Positions 1 through 6,939 of a DNA stretch of 64,000 nucleotides are shown one piece after another. Positions within the stretch are counted from its first letter, which is position 1. Every line of letters begins with the position of its first letter. Location of the stretch: NCBI GenBank assembly GCA_030685065.1, contig JAUXQH010000170.1, positions 1 to 64,000 of the forward strand, written 5' to 3'. The notes under the pieces were generated by a model, which was not told where the DNA came from, did no database searches, and saw nothing but the letters and a program-made list of their open reading frames with translations. The translations under genes were made by a program, and so were the position numbers. This DNA comes from Pseudomonadota bacterium (GTDB lineage: Bacteria; Myxococcota_A; UBA796; SXON01).

Positions 1-242
1 CCGGCCTGACGCGGATGGGCGGCACCCTGTTCGCCGCCACGGCCGCCGCCGGCGCGCCGGTGATCGGGGCGGCCAACACGGGCACCCTCGGCTCGTTGAG
101 CGGGAGCGCGCTCGAGCGGAGCAACGTCGAGCTGGAGGACCAGTTCGTCGCGATGATCACGTCGCAGCGGTCCTACCAGGCCAGCGCCAAGGTCATCTCC
201 GCGGCGGACGAGTCGCTCCAGACGCTGGTCCAGCTCCTGTAG
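1..242 (+). CDS. flgE: Flagellar hook protein FlgE, C-terminal end (5' cut by window)
   Basis: Only the last ~80 residues are present; the reading frame is open to the left edge (first full codon at base 3) and stops at 240-242. The segment around NVELEDQFVAMITSQRSYQA and the following KVISAADESLQTLVQL match the conserved C-terminal amphipathic helix shared by rod and hook proteins. The wording is closest to hook FlgE (NVDL-EEF-NMI-QR-YQAN-K-I-T-DE-LQ), and FlgE is a common upstream neighbour of fliL. FlgF or FlgG cannot be fully excluded from this fragment. The protein builds the flagellar hook outside the cell. A 74-base gap separates it from fliL, so co-transcription is likely. Confidence 0.75.
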   Translation, partial: GLTRMGGTLFAATAAAGAPVIGAANTGTLGSLSGSALERSNVELEDQFVAMITSQRSYQASAKVISAADESLQTLVQLL

Positions 243-316
243 TGATCCGTTTCCCCTCAAGCGGCGCCTCCCGGGCGCCGATGGGAGGGATGTAGCCCGA
301 ACCGCTGGAGCCCACG

Positions 317-871
317 ATGCAGGATGACGCCGCCGAGATGCCCGCCCCCTCGACCTTGCGCGCGCGCTTGCTCGTTCCGGCTGCCATGCTCCTGGCGGGC
401 CTGGGGCTCGGCGGCGCGGGGGCGTGGTTCCTCGCGGCGCCCACGGCGCCCGCCGCGGAGCACGGGGAAGCGACCGCCGAGGGCGCCCCCGCGGAGGACG
501 GTGCCGCGCCCACAGAGGGCCACGGTGCCGCGCCGGGGGAGGGTGCCGTCGAGGGACACGCGCTCGCTACCGGGCTCGCCGTGACGAGCCTCGGCACGTT
601 CACGGTCAACCTCCGCGGCACGGGCGGCGGGCGCTTGTTGCGGCTCGAGGTGCAGGTGGAGGGGCCGGCGCTCCAGTCGGACGCCCTCGCGTCGCGGGCG
701 GCGCCCATCCGCGACACCATCATCACCGCCGTGAGCGACTACACCTGGTCGGAGCTCGAGGGCTCGAGCGGCAAGATCCGCCTCCGCGACGAGCTGATGG
801 CGCGGGTCAACTCCGCCGCCTCCCCCTCCAGCATCGAGCGCATCTACTTCACCCAGTTCGTCGTCCAGTGA
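317..871 (+). CDS. fliL: Flagellar basal body-associated protein FliL
   Basis: 184 residues. FliL is an inner-membrane protein that surrounds the stator and supports motor torque. A single membrane segment lies near residues 18-40, followed by a long Ala/Glu/Pro-rich periplasmic linker (about 45-80). The conserved FliL core then carries FTVNLRG and LLRLEVQVEG, and the protein ends in the family-typical YFTQFVVQ. The ATG at 317 lies directly before the membrane segment. The stop overlaps the GTG start of fliM (GTGA). The acidic, alanine-rich linker is longer than in enteric FliL. Confidence 0.9.
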   Translation: MQDDAAEMPAPSTLRARLLVPAAMLLAGLGLGGAGAWFLAAPTAPAAEHGEATAEGAPAEDGAAPTEGHGAAPGEGAVEGHALATGLAVTSLGTFTVNLRGTGGGRLLRLEVQVEGPALQSDALASRAAPIRDTIITAVSDYTWSELEGSSGKIRLRDELMARVNSAASPSSIERIYFTQFVVQ

Positions 872-1755
872 GCACCGCCGACCCCCGGAGCGAAGGCGGG
901 AGCCCCGTGGCCCCCGTGTTCACCGAGGTGCTCGGCAGCGCCGCGCGTCGGCTGCGGGCCAAGCTCGCCAGCCGGAGCGGTCGCGACTCGCCCGTTGTCG
1001 TCGGCGCTCCCGACGCGTGTTCGCTCGCGGATCTCGTCGCCACCGTCCCCGCCGGTCGGGGCCTCTGGTGCGCCTTTCCGGTGCCCGCCGGGGGCCCACC
1101 CGCGCTGGTCCTGGTGGAGGCGGAGCTCCTCTCCGGGCTCATCGGGCAGCTGTTCGGTGCGCCCGCGGGCGACACCGCGCCGGGGCGCGGCGGAGGCCTC
1201 ACCGAGGTGGAGCAGGCCGTGGGGGCGCGGATGTGCCGCGAGCTGATCGACTCCCTGCTGGCCTGCTGGGCGGGCAGCCCGGCCCCGCGCCTCACCGTGG
1301 GCGAGGTGGCGCCCTCTCCGCGGGTGTGCGCCGGCCTCGATCCGATGAGCGCGTACGTGGCCGTGCCGATGGAGATCGGCCCCCTCGGGGTGCCGCTCGG
1401 CACCTTGTTCGTCGCGCTCCCCGCCGCCATCGTGCCCGGCGTCGCCCCGCTGCCGGCACCCCCGCCGCCCGAGCTGCGCGTCGTCTCGGCCCGGCGCCCG
1501 CCCCAGTACGATCGCGTGCTCCCGGTCGAGGTCGACTTCGTCGCGGAGCTCGCCCGGATGACCGTGTCGCTCCGCACGCTTCGCTCCCTCGCGGTCGGAG
1601 ACGAGCTGCCTCTTCCCACCTCGACCGAGGTGATGGGCCGGGTCGGCGGTCTACCGGCGTTCTTCGGCGAAGCCGGCACGCAGGGAGGGGTCCGATCGCT
1701 CAGAGTGACGCGGCGCGCGAATTCAGCCTCAAGTCAGAAGGTGGACGACCGATAG
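868..1755 (+). CDS. fliM: Flagellar motor switch protein FliM (divergent, short)
   Basis: 295 residues from a GTG at 868 that overlaps the fliL stop by 4 bases. FliM forms the middle of the C-ring and passes the chemotaxis signal to FliG. The C-terminal ~75 residues are a SpoA-type domain (PVEVDFVAELARMTVSLRTL onward), and the middle resembles the CheC-like domain. The N-terminus lacks the short acidic EIDALL-type peptide that binds phosphorylated CheY, and no clear GGXXG motif is seen in the middle domain. It is shorter than typical FliM (about 330 residues). Its place between fliL and fliN supports FliM over a secretion-system SctQ. A later in-frame GTG at 907 is a possible alternative start. 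Confidence 0.75.
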   Translation: MSTADPRSEGGSPVAPVFTEVLGSAARRLRAKLASRSGRDSPVVVGAPDACSLADLVATVPAGRGLWCAFPVPAGGPPALVLVEAELLSGLIGQLFGAPAGDTAPGRGGGLTEVEQAVGARMCRELIDSLLACWAGSPAPRLTVGEVAPSPRVCAGLDPMSAYVAVPMEIGPLGVPLGTLFVALPAAIVPGVAPLPAPPPPELRVVSARRPPQYDRVLPVEVDFVAELARMTVSLRTLRSLAVGDELPLPTSTEVMGRVGGLPAFFGEAGTQGGVRSLRVTRRANSASSQKVDDR

Positions 1756-1776
1756 CTCTCCCAGAAGGGAGCGCAC

Positions 1777-2040
1777 GTGCCCGATCGCACCATCGGTTTT
1801 CTCCAGGACCTGCCCGTCGAGGTCGTCGTCGAGCTCGGGCGCGCGCGGATGACCATCCGTCAGCTCGCATCGCTCGATCGGGACGACGTGGTCGAGCTGG
1901 ACCGCGGAGAAGGCGAGCCGCTCGATCTCGTGGTGGGCGGCCGCGTGATCGCGCGCGTCGAGATGGTGACCGTGCGCGATCGCGTCGCCCTGCGCGTCGT
2001 GGAGGTGGCCGGAGAGGAGCCGGTGCGGAGCGCGGGATGA
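1777..2040 (+). CDS. fliN: Flagellar motor switch protein FliN
   Basis: 87 residues, essentially one SpoA domain: LPVEVVVELGRARMTIRQL, then a GEPLDLVVGGRVIARVEMV block, which is the classic FliN/YscQ fold. FliN lies at the bottom of the C-ring and docks export substrates through FliH. The ATG at 1777 follows an AGAAGGGAG-type ribosome site. The stop overlaps the ATG of fliO (ATGA at 2037-2040). The protein lacks the N-terminal extension of enteric FliN, which is common in other phyla. Confidence 0.9.
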   Translation: MPDRTIGFLQDLPVEVVVELGRARMTIRQLASLDRDDVVELDRGEGEPLDLVVGGRVIARVEMVTVRDRVALRVVEVAGEEPVRSAG

Positions 2041-2780
2041 TCGCGGCGCTGCTGCTCCTCGCGACGCTCGCCCGCGCGGACGAGGCGGCCACGTACGACC
2101 GGTTGTTCGGCGACGAGCCCGCGCCCGCGGCGACGGTCGAGAGCGCGGAGCTTCCGTCTCCGTGGCGCCTGGTCGGACCGGCCACGCTCGCGGTGGTCGG
2201 CCTCGCCGGTGCCTGGTGGGTGAAGAAGCGGGCGCCCGCCGTGGGCGGCGCGAAGCCGCTCTCGGTGGTGTGGCGCCAGGCGCTCGGGGATCGCGGCACC
2301 CTCGTGCTCATCGAGGTGCTCGACGCCGACGGCGAGACGCGCCGGCTCCTCATCGGGACCGGCGGCGGCCCCCCGTCGCTCGTGGCCGATCTCGGCACGT
2401 GCCTGTCGGTCGAGGTCTACGCGGACATGCCGGCGGTGTCGCCGGAGGTCGCGGTCGCCAGACCGGCAGCTCCCAAGGCGCCGGTGGCGAAGCCGGAGGT
2501 GGCCAAGGCGGCGGTGGCCGTGCCGGCCGTCGCGCCGGCGGCCGCGGCCAGGCTCGCCGCTCCGAAGGCCGCTCCCCTGGCGGCCGCCGCTCCGAACGCC
2601 GCCCCCCCGAAGGCCGCTCCCCCGAGGGCCGCCGCGCCGAAGGCCGCCCCGCGCCCCGCCCCCGGGCTCGCGACCTACGCGGCCTACGCCGCCGCCGCCG
2701 AGGGCCACATCGACGGCGCCCCGGCGCCGCGCAACGTCGCGAGCGAGCTGCTCGCCGAGCGCAGGAAGATCGCATGTTGA
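2037..2780 (+). CDS. fliO: Flagellar biosynthesis protein FliO
   Basis: 247 residues. FliO helps assemble the FliP ring of the export gate. After a short N-terminal hydrophobic stretch (a possible cleaved signal) comes one membrane helix near residues 45-60, then a small cytoplasmic domain with the FliO-like stretch around LVLIEVLDADGETRRLLIGT. The last ~110 residues are an Ala/Pro/Lys-rich low-complexity tail unlike most FliO proteins. The call rests on the position between fliN and fliP together with the TM-plus-small-domain layout. The start overlaps the fliN stop and the end overlaps the fliP start. Confidence 0.75.
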   Translation: MIAALLLLATLARADEAATYDRLFGDEPAPAATVESAELPSPWRLVGPATLAVVGLAGAWWVKKRAPAVGGAKPLSVVWRQALGDRGTLVLIEVLDADGETRRLLIGTGGGPPSLVADLGTCLSVEVYADMPAVSPEVAVARPAAPKAPVAKPEVAKAAVAVPAVAPAAAARLAAPKAAPLAAAAPNAAPPKAAPPRAAAPKAAPRPAPGLATYAAYAAAAEGHIDGAPAPRNVASELLAERRKIAC

Positions 2781-3595
2781 TCCTGCTCGCTGTCCTGGCC
2801 GCCGTCGCCGACGCGGCGCCGCTCGCGGCCGACCTCCACGGCGTTGCCGCCGCGGCGCCGGGGACCATCGATTTTGTCGCCGGCTCGGCCGCGGGCCCGA
2901 TGGACGCCGGCGGCCTGATCGCCCAGGCCGTGGGGCCGAACGGGCTCACCGGCGACGAGGCCGTCTCTTCGAGCACCGCGGTCCGCCTGCTCCTGTTCCT
3001 CACCGGGATGACCTTCCTCCCGGCGATGGTCATCGTGATGACGCCGTTCATCCGGTTCGTCGTCGTGCTCTCCCTGCTCCGCCAGGCGCTCGGGCTCGCC
3101 CAGTCGCCGCCGAACCAGGTCATCGTGGGCCTCTCGCTCTTCCTCACGCTCCTCGTCATGCAGCCGGTGTTCGAGACCTCCTGGAAGGACGGCGTCGCGC
3201 CCCTCCTGGACGGGGCGGCCCAGCCCGAGCAGGCCTACGAGGGAGCGGTCGCGCCCTTCCGCACCTTCATGTTGGCGAACACCCGGCGCAACGACATGGC
3301 CGCGATCCTCGAGGTGGCGGCGATCCCGCGCCCCGAGTCGCTCGCGGAGATCCCGACACCCGCCCTGGTGAGCGCGTTCGTGCTCTCCGAGCTCAAGACC
3401 AGCTTCGTCATCGCCATCTACGTGTTCATCCCGTTCCTCGTCGTCGACCTCGTGGTGAGCAGCATCCTGCTCGGGCTCGGCATGATGATGCTGCCGCCGG
3501 TCCTCGTCTCCCTCCCCTTCAAGCTGCTCATCTTCGTGTTGATGGATGGGTGGGTGCTGCTGGTGAAGGATCTCGTCGCCGGGGTGGCGCGATGA
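2774..3595 (+). CDS. fliP: Flagellar export gate protein FliP
   Basis: 273 residues. FliP forms the core of the export gate with FliQ and FliR. An N-terminal hydrophobic signal is followed by the conserved first helix region FLTGMTFLPAMVIVMTPF and the block IRFVVVLSLLRQALG. The central segment carries PFRTFMLANTRRND, and the end holds ELKTSFVIAIYVFIPFLVVD and the terminal helix ending in LLVKDLV. All are standard FliP landmarks. The ATG at 2774 overlaps the fliO end by 7 bases and the stop overlaps the fliQ start (ATGA). Confidence 0.95.
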   Translation: MLILLAVLAAVADAAPLAADLHGVAAAAPGTIDFVAGSAAGPMDAGGLIAQAVGPNGLTGDEAVSSSTAVRLLLFLTGMTFLPAMVIVMTPFIRFVVVLSLLRQALGLAQSPPNQVIVGLSLFLTLLVMQPVFETSWKDGVAPLLDGAAQPEQAYEGAVAPFRTFMLANTRRNDMAAILEVAAIPRPESLAEIPTPALVSAFVLSELKTSFVIAIYVFIPFLVVDLVVSSILLGLGMMMLPPVLVSLPFKLLIFVLMDGWVLLVKDLVAGVAR

Positions 3596-3864
3596 CCCTC
3601 ACCGAGGCCACCGTGCTCGGCCGCGAGGCGCTCTGGACCGTGCTCCTCGTCGGCGGGCCCGCGCTGCTCGTGACGCTCGCCGTCGGCACCGCGTTGTCGG
3701 TCATCCAGGCGGTCACCCAGGTGCACGAGCAGACCCTGAGCTTCCTGCCCAAGCTGGTCGCCGTCGCGATCGTGCTCGCGATCGGCGCCGGGTGGATGGC
3801 GAGCGAGCTGGTCCGCTTCGGCACGCGTTCGTTCTCACACGCCGCCACCGTTGGCCAACCATGA
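3592..3864 (+). CDS. fliQ: Flagellar export gate protein FliQ
   Basis: 90 residues with two membrane helices, matching the usual FliQ length. The region after the first helix, GTALSVIQAVTQVHEQTLSF followed by PKLVA, is the family signature (IQAVTQI-E-TL-FIPK). FliQ surrounds FliP in the export gate. The ATG at 3592 overlaps the fliP stop; a longer in-frame start upstream at 3550 would lie inside fliP and is not needed. Confidence 0.95.
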   Translation: MTLTEATVLGREALWTVLLVGGPALLVTLAVGTALSVIQAVTQVHEQTLSFLPKLVAVAIVLAIGAGWMASELVRFGTRSFSHAATVGQP

Positions 3865-4636
3865 GCGGCGGCCAACCGTGACGCTCGTCGCCGGCGGCAT
3901 GTTCGTCTTCTCGCGCATCGGCGGGCTGCTCATGGCCATGCCGGTGCTCGGGGCGTCGGGCATCCCCGTTCAGGCGCGCCTCGCGGTGGCCGTGCCGTTG
4001 TCCTTGTTGTTGCTTCCGTCCGCCGGGCAGGTTCCGCTGCCCGCGACCCTCTCGGCGCTGTTGGGCGGCATCATCAGCGAGGTGGTGCTCGGCCTGCTCA
4101 TGGGCTTCTGCATGCAGGTCGTGTACGCGGCCCTCGGCGTGGCGGCCGACCTCGCGAGCACCCAAGCCGGCTTGCAGCTCGCCGGCATGGTCGATCCCGT
4201 CACGATGGCGCAGCCGGGCGTGCTCGGCGTGCTCGTCACCTGGCTCGGGGCGGGGGTGTTCCTCGGGGCCGACATGCACCTGTTCTGCCTCACCACGCTG
4301 GGCAGCTCCTTTCACGAGGTGCCCCCCGGCGCGGTCACGATGGCGTTGGGCGGGGCGGAGGGCCTGGTGCGGCTCTCCGGCACCATGCTCCTGACCTCCG
4401 TCCAATTGGCCGCGCCCCTGACCGTGTTCGTGTTCTCGGTCAACCTCGCGATGTCGATCCTCGGGCGCATGGCGCCCGGGCAGCAGTTCTTCTTCGCCGT
4501 CGGCACCACGCTCCACGTCGTCGCCGGGCTCGCGCTGCTCACGCTCGCTCTCCCGGCCATGTTGCGCGTCTGGGTCGACCTGCTCCCAACTGGGCTCGAG
4601 GCCATGATGCAAGCCGTCCATCTCGCGGGCGGGTAG
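3851..4636 (+). CDS. fliR: Flagellar export gate protein FliR
   Basis: About 261 residues with multiple hydrophobic helices and FliR landmarks: an N-terminal FVFSRIGGLLMAMPVLG segment, a helix starting EVVLGLLMGFCMQVVYAAL, and the region QLAAPLTVFVFSVNLAMSIL followed by RMAPGQQFF. FliR completes the FliPQR export gate and contacts FlhB. The start is uncertain: TTG at 3851 overlaps fliQ by 14 bases, while GTG at 3878 would give a 252-residue form. The next gene flhB starts 3 bases after the stop. Confidence 0.92.
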   Translation: MANHERRPTVTLVAGGMFVFSRIGGLLMAMPVLGASGIPVQARLAVAVPLSLLLLPSAGQVPLPATLSALLGGIISEVVLGLLMGFCMQVVYAALGVAADLASTQAGLQLAGMVDPVTMAQPGVLGVLVTWLGAGVFLGADMHLFCLTTLGSSFHEVPPGAVTMALGGAEGLVRLSGTMLLTSVQLAAPLTVFVFSVNLAMSILGRMAPGQQFFFAVGTTLHVVAGLALLTLALPAMLRVWVDLLPTGLEAMMQAVHLAGG

Positions 4637-4639
4637 CCG

Positions 4640-5704
4640 GTGTCCGAGCAGGCCGGCGAAAAGACCGAGCAGGCCAGTGACAGGCAAATCGAGAAGTTCC
4701 GGAAGGAGGGGCGTGTCACAACGTCCCGGGACCTGCTCGGCGCCGCGTCGCTCTCCGCCGGTGCGCTCGGGATGGTCGTGGCCGCCCCGATGCTGGGGAA
4801 CGGGATCCTCCGGCTCGCATACGCGAGCTTCGCGCGCGCGGCGTCGCCCTCGCTGACGGACGCCGACGTGCTCGCGATCATCCACGGCTCGCTCGCCGCG
4901 GTCGCGCCGGGTGTCGCCGTCACGCTGGTGCCCGCCGCGCTCGTGACCACGGCGACCGGCCTCCTCCTCTCCAAGTTCAACCTCTCGACCGAGGCGATCG
5001 AGTGGAAGCCCGAGCGTCTCGACCCCATCGCGGGGACGAAAAAGCTGTTCTCGGGCCAGTCCTTCGAGAGCCTGGGAAAGGCGCTCTTCGCGGGGGCGCT
5101 CGTCGTCTGGTCGGCGTGGTCCGCGCTCTCTCCCTGGTGGGCGTGGCTCCCCGTCGCGCCGTCCTGGTCGGTCCAGGCCCAAGCCCAGGTGATCGCCGAC
5201 ATCGCGCGCGCGCTGCTCGCCCGCGCGATTCCGGCCGCGATCCTGCTCGGCGTGGCCGATTACGGCCTTCAGTGGTGGCGGATGGACAAGGAGATGAAGA
5301 TGACCCGCCAGCAGGTGCGGGACGAGCACAAGGAGAGCGACGGCGATCCCCACGTGCGCGCCCAGCGGCGGCGCCGTGCCCGCCAGCTCGCATCGGGGCG
5401 GCAGCTCGCGGACGTGCCGAAGGCGGACGTGGTGGTCGTGAATCCGACCCACTACGCGATCGCCCTGCGCTATCGAAAGGAGGAGAACGCGGCGCCCGTG
5501 ATCGTCGCCCGGGGGGTCGATCACCTCGCGCTCCAGATCAAGGCGGCGGCGATGCGGGTGGACATCCCCATAATCGAAAATCGCGCGCTCGCACGGGCAT
5601 TGTACGCGCAGGGGCGCGCGGGTTCCGCCATCCCGCGCGAGCTGTACGGGCCGGTCGCTCAGGTGCTGGCTGCGGTGTACCGGAAGCGTCACCGGATGTC
5701 GTGA
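4640..5704 (+). CDS. flhB: Flagellar export switch protein FlhB
   Basis: 354 residues. FlhB controls the switch from hook to filament export. It begins with the typical charged stretch (GEKTEQAS, QIEKFRKEGRV), followed by four membrane helices and a cytoplasmic domain. The self-cleavage motif NPTH is at residues 268-271 and is followed by YAIALRY and VIVARGVDHLALQIK, all standard. The ENRALARALY motif is also present. The GTG start lies 3 bases after fliR. Cleavage between Asn268 and Pro269 is expected from the family. Confidence 0.95.
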   Translation: MSEQAGEKTEQASDRQIEKFRKEGRVTTSRDLLGAASLSAGALGMVVAAPMLGNGILRLAYASFARAASPSLTDADVLAIIHGSLAAVAPGVAVTLVPAALVTTATGLLLSKFNLSTEAIEWKPERLDPIAGTKKLFSGQSFESLGKALFAGALVVWSAWSALSPWWAWLPVAPSWSVQAQAQVIADIARALLARAIPAAILLGVADYGLQWWRMDKEMKMTRQQVRDEHKESDGDPHVRAQRRRRARQLASGRQLADVPKADVVVVNPTHYAIALRYRKEENAAPVIVARGVDHLALQIKAAAMRVDIPIIENRALARALYAQGRAGSAIPRELYGPVAQVLAAVYRKRHRMS

Positions 5705-5871
5705 CGACGAAGATTTACACTGACACAGATCCGCTAAGGATGGGGACGCGGTGACCGAATCAAAAGTACGGGGACAGTAAGTTTGTCCCTCCGGTCCACG
5801 GCCCCGCCGTTGGTACCGAACCCCCAGCTGGCCTGGCTGGTGGTGTGACACCCGGCACCGGAGACGACCCA
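5705..5871 (+). other. Intergenic stretch between flhB and fliA with small inverted repeat
   Basis: 167 bases without a convincing gene. It is less GC-rich than its surroundings near 5710-5790. Positions 5771-5776 (GGGACA) and 5784-5789 (TGTCCC) form a perfect 6-base inverted repeat with a 7-base spacer. This resembles the small palindromes seen in REP-type repeats of deltaproteobacteria, but one copy cannot prove that. A ribosome site (GGAG at 5860-5863) precedes the fliA ATG. Confidence 0.4.
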
Positions 5872-6651
5872 ATGGCCCTCACTGTATCTGTAACGGCGGT
5901 ATCTGTCGCCGCCGGGCGCCGCCCCCCGATGGCTCCCCCCCAGAACTCCGAGCGGGACGCCCAGATCGTGAGCTTTCTTCCGCTGGTGCGGGTGATCGCG
6001 ATCCGCATCGCGCGCTGCTACCCCTCGTCGCTCGAGGTGGACGATCTGGCGAACGTCGGCACCATCGGCCTCATCGAGGCGGTCGACCGCTTCGAGGCGC
6101 ACCGCGGCGTGCCCTTCCGCGCCTTCGCCGAGCTCCGCATCCGCGGTGCCATGGTGGATGCCATCCGCAAGACGGATTGGGTGCCACGCGAGATTCGTCG
6201 TCGTACCAACCTCGTCGACGACGCCCGCCGCACCCTCCGTCACCGCCTGGGCCGCGCGCCCTCCCGCGTGGAGCTGGCTACCGCGCTCGAGGTCACCCCC
6301 GAGGTGCTCGACGAGGTGATCGGCTCGACCGCGCCCCGCCGCCTCGTCCCGCTCGACGCGCCCGCCGTCGAGGACAGCAACACCCGCGTGTCCGACCTCA
6401 TCGCGGACACCGACGCCCTGGTGCTGGAGCGCTGGATCAACGACGAAGATCGCGGCGCGGTCGGCGAGGCGATCGAGCAGCTCCCGGACGACGAGCGCGA
6501 GGTCGTGGTGATGTACTACGAGCGCGGCATGAAGTACCGCGAGATCGGCGCACAGATGGGCATCTGCGAGAGCCGTGTGTGTCAGCTCCGCGGCAAGGCC
6601 GTCGAACGCCTGCGCAAGCGCGTGCAGCTGCGGGCGAGCCTCGCGGGCTGA
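5872..6651 (+). CDS. fliA: RNA polymerase sigma factor FliA (sigma-28 family)
   Basis: 259 residues from the ATG at 5872, which has GGAG 8 bases upstream; a GTG at 5845 and an ATG at 5929 are alternatives. Sigma-28 directs late flagellar transcription. Region 2 shows LPLVRVIAIRIAR, VDDLANVGTIGLIEAVDRFE and the RIRGAMVDAIRKTDWVPREI block diagnostic of FliA/WhiG sigma factors. Region 3 contains a LGRAPSRVELATAL-type stretch. Region 4 has LPDDEREVVVMYY, KYREIGAQMGICESRVCQL and the helix-turn-helix end. It closes the flagellar operon, 167 bases after flhB, and is followed by a strong terminator. Confidence 0.93.
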   Translation: MALTVSVTAVSVAAGRRPPMAPPQNSERDAQIVSFLPLVRVIAIRIARCYPSSLEVDDLANVGTIGLIEAVDRFEAHRGVPFRAFAELRIRGAMVDAIRKTDWVPREIRRRTNLVDDARRTLRHRLGRAPSRVELATALEVTPEVLDEVIGSTAPRRLVPLDAPAVEDSNTRVSDLIADTDALVLERWINDEDRGAVGEAIEQLPDDEREVVVMYYERGMKYREIGAQMGICESRVCQLRGKAVERLRKRVQLRASLAG

Positions 6652-6673
6652 GCGGGGTCGCTACGAGGGGGGA

Positions 6674-6705
6674 GCCGGGGTTTCGACCCCGGCTTTCTTG
6701 TTTTT
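6674..6705 (+). terminator. Rho-independent terminator after fliA
   Basis: A perfect 8-base stem (6674-6681 with 6686-6693) is capped by a TTCG tetraloop and followed by TTTCTTGTTTTT. It sits 22 bases after the fliA stop, so it should end the flagellar transcript. Confidence 0.85.
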
Positions 6706-6712
6706 GGGGGCG

Positions 6713-6804
6713 CTCATCCGGCGCTGGAGGGAGACGGGGAGGATCTTGCTCCTCCCGCACCCTCATCCGGCGCTGGCGCGCCACCTTCTCCCACAGGGAG
6801 AAGG
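6713..6804. repeat. REP-like element: 15-bp direct repeat and 9-bp hairpin
   Basis: CTCATCCGGCGCTGG occurs at 6713-6727 and again at 6762-6776. Next to the second copy is a perfect hairpin: CCTTCTCCC (6784-6792), a 3-base loop, GGGAGAAGG (6796-6804). The composition (CCCTCATCCG...CTTCTCCC...GGGAGAAGG) resembles extragenic palindromic repeats that are widespread in high-GC proteobacteria. It lies between two convergent genes. A genome-wide copy count would settle its nature. Confidence 0.5.
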
Positions 6805-6876
6805 GGAGGAACTATTCCCCCCCCTCTCCCTCCGGGAGTGGGTGCCCGCTGGGCGGGTGAGGGGACACCCAAGTGT

Positions 6877-6913
6877 CACAAACAAGAATGCCCCGGCCTT
6901 CCGGCCGGGGCAT
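6877..6913 (-). terminator. Rho-independent terminator for the large minus-strand lipoprotein
   Basis: An 11-base perfect stem (6888-6898 with 6903-6913), loop TTCC, is followed on the minus strand by a T-rich tract (6887 down to 6877). It lies 27 bases beyond the stop of the 6940-10809 gene, on the correct side for that gene. Confidence 0.75.
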
Positions 6914-6939
6914 CTCGCGTCAGCCATCCGAGCGGAGCG

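Noticed and set aside
3713..5872. 719-residue antisense frame over fliQ-flhB
   Set aside because: His/Arg/Gly-rich composition typical of a shadow; the sense-strand flagellar genes are clear.
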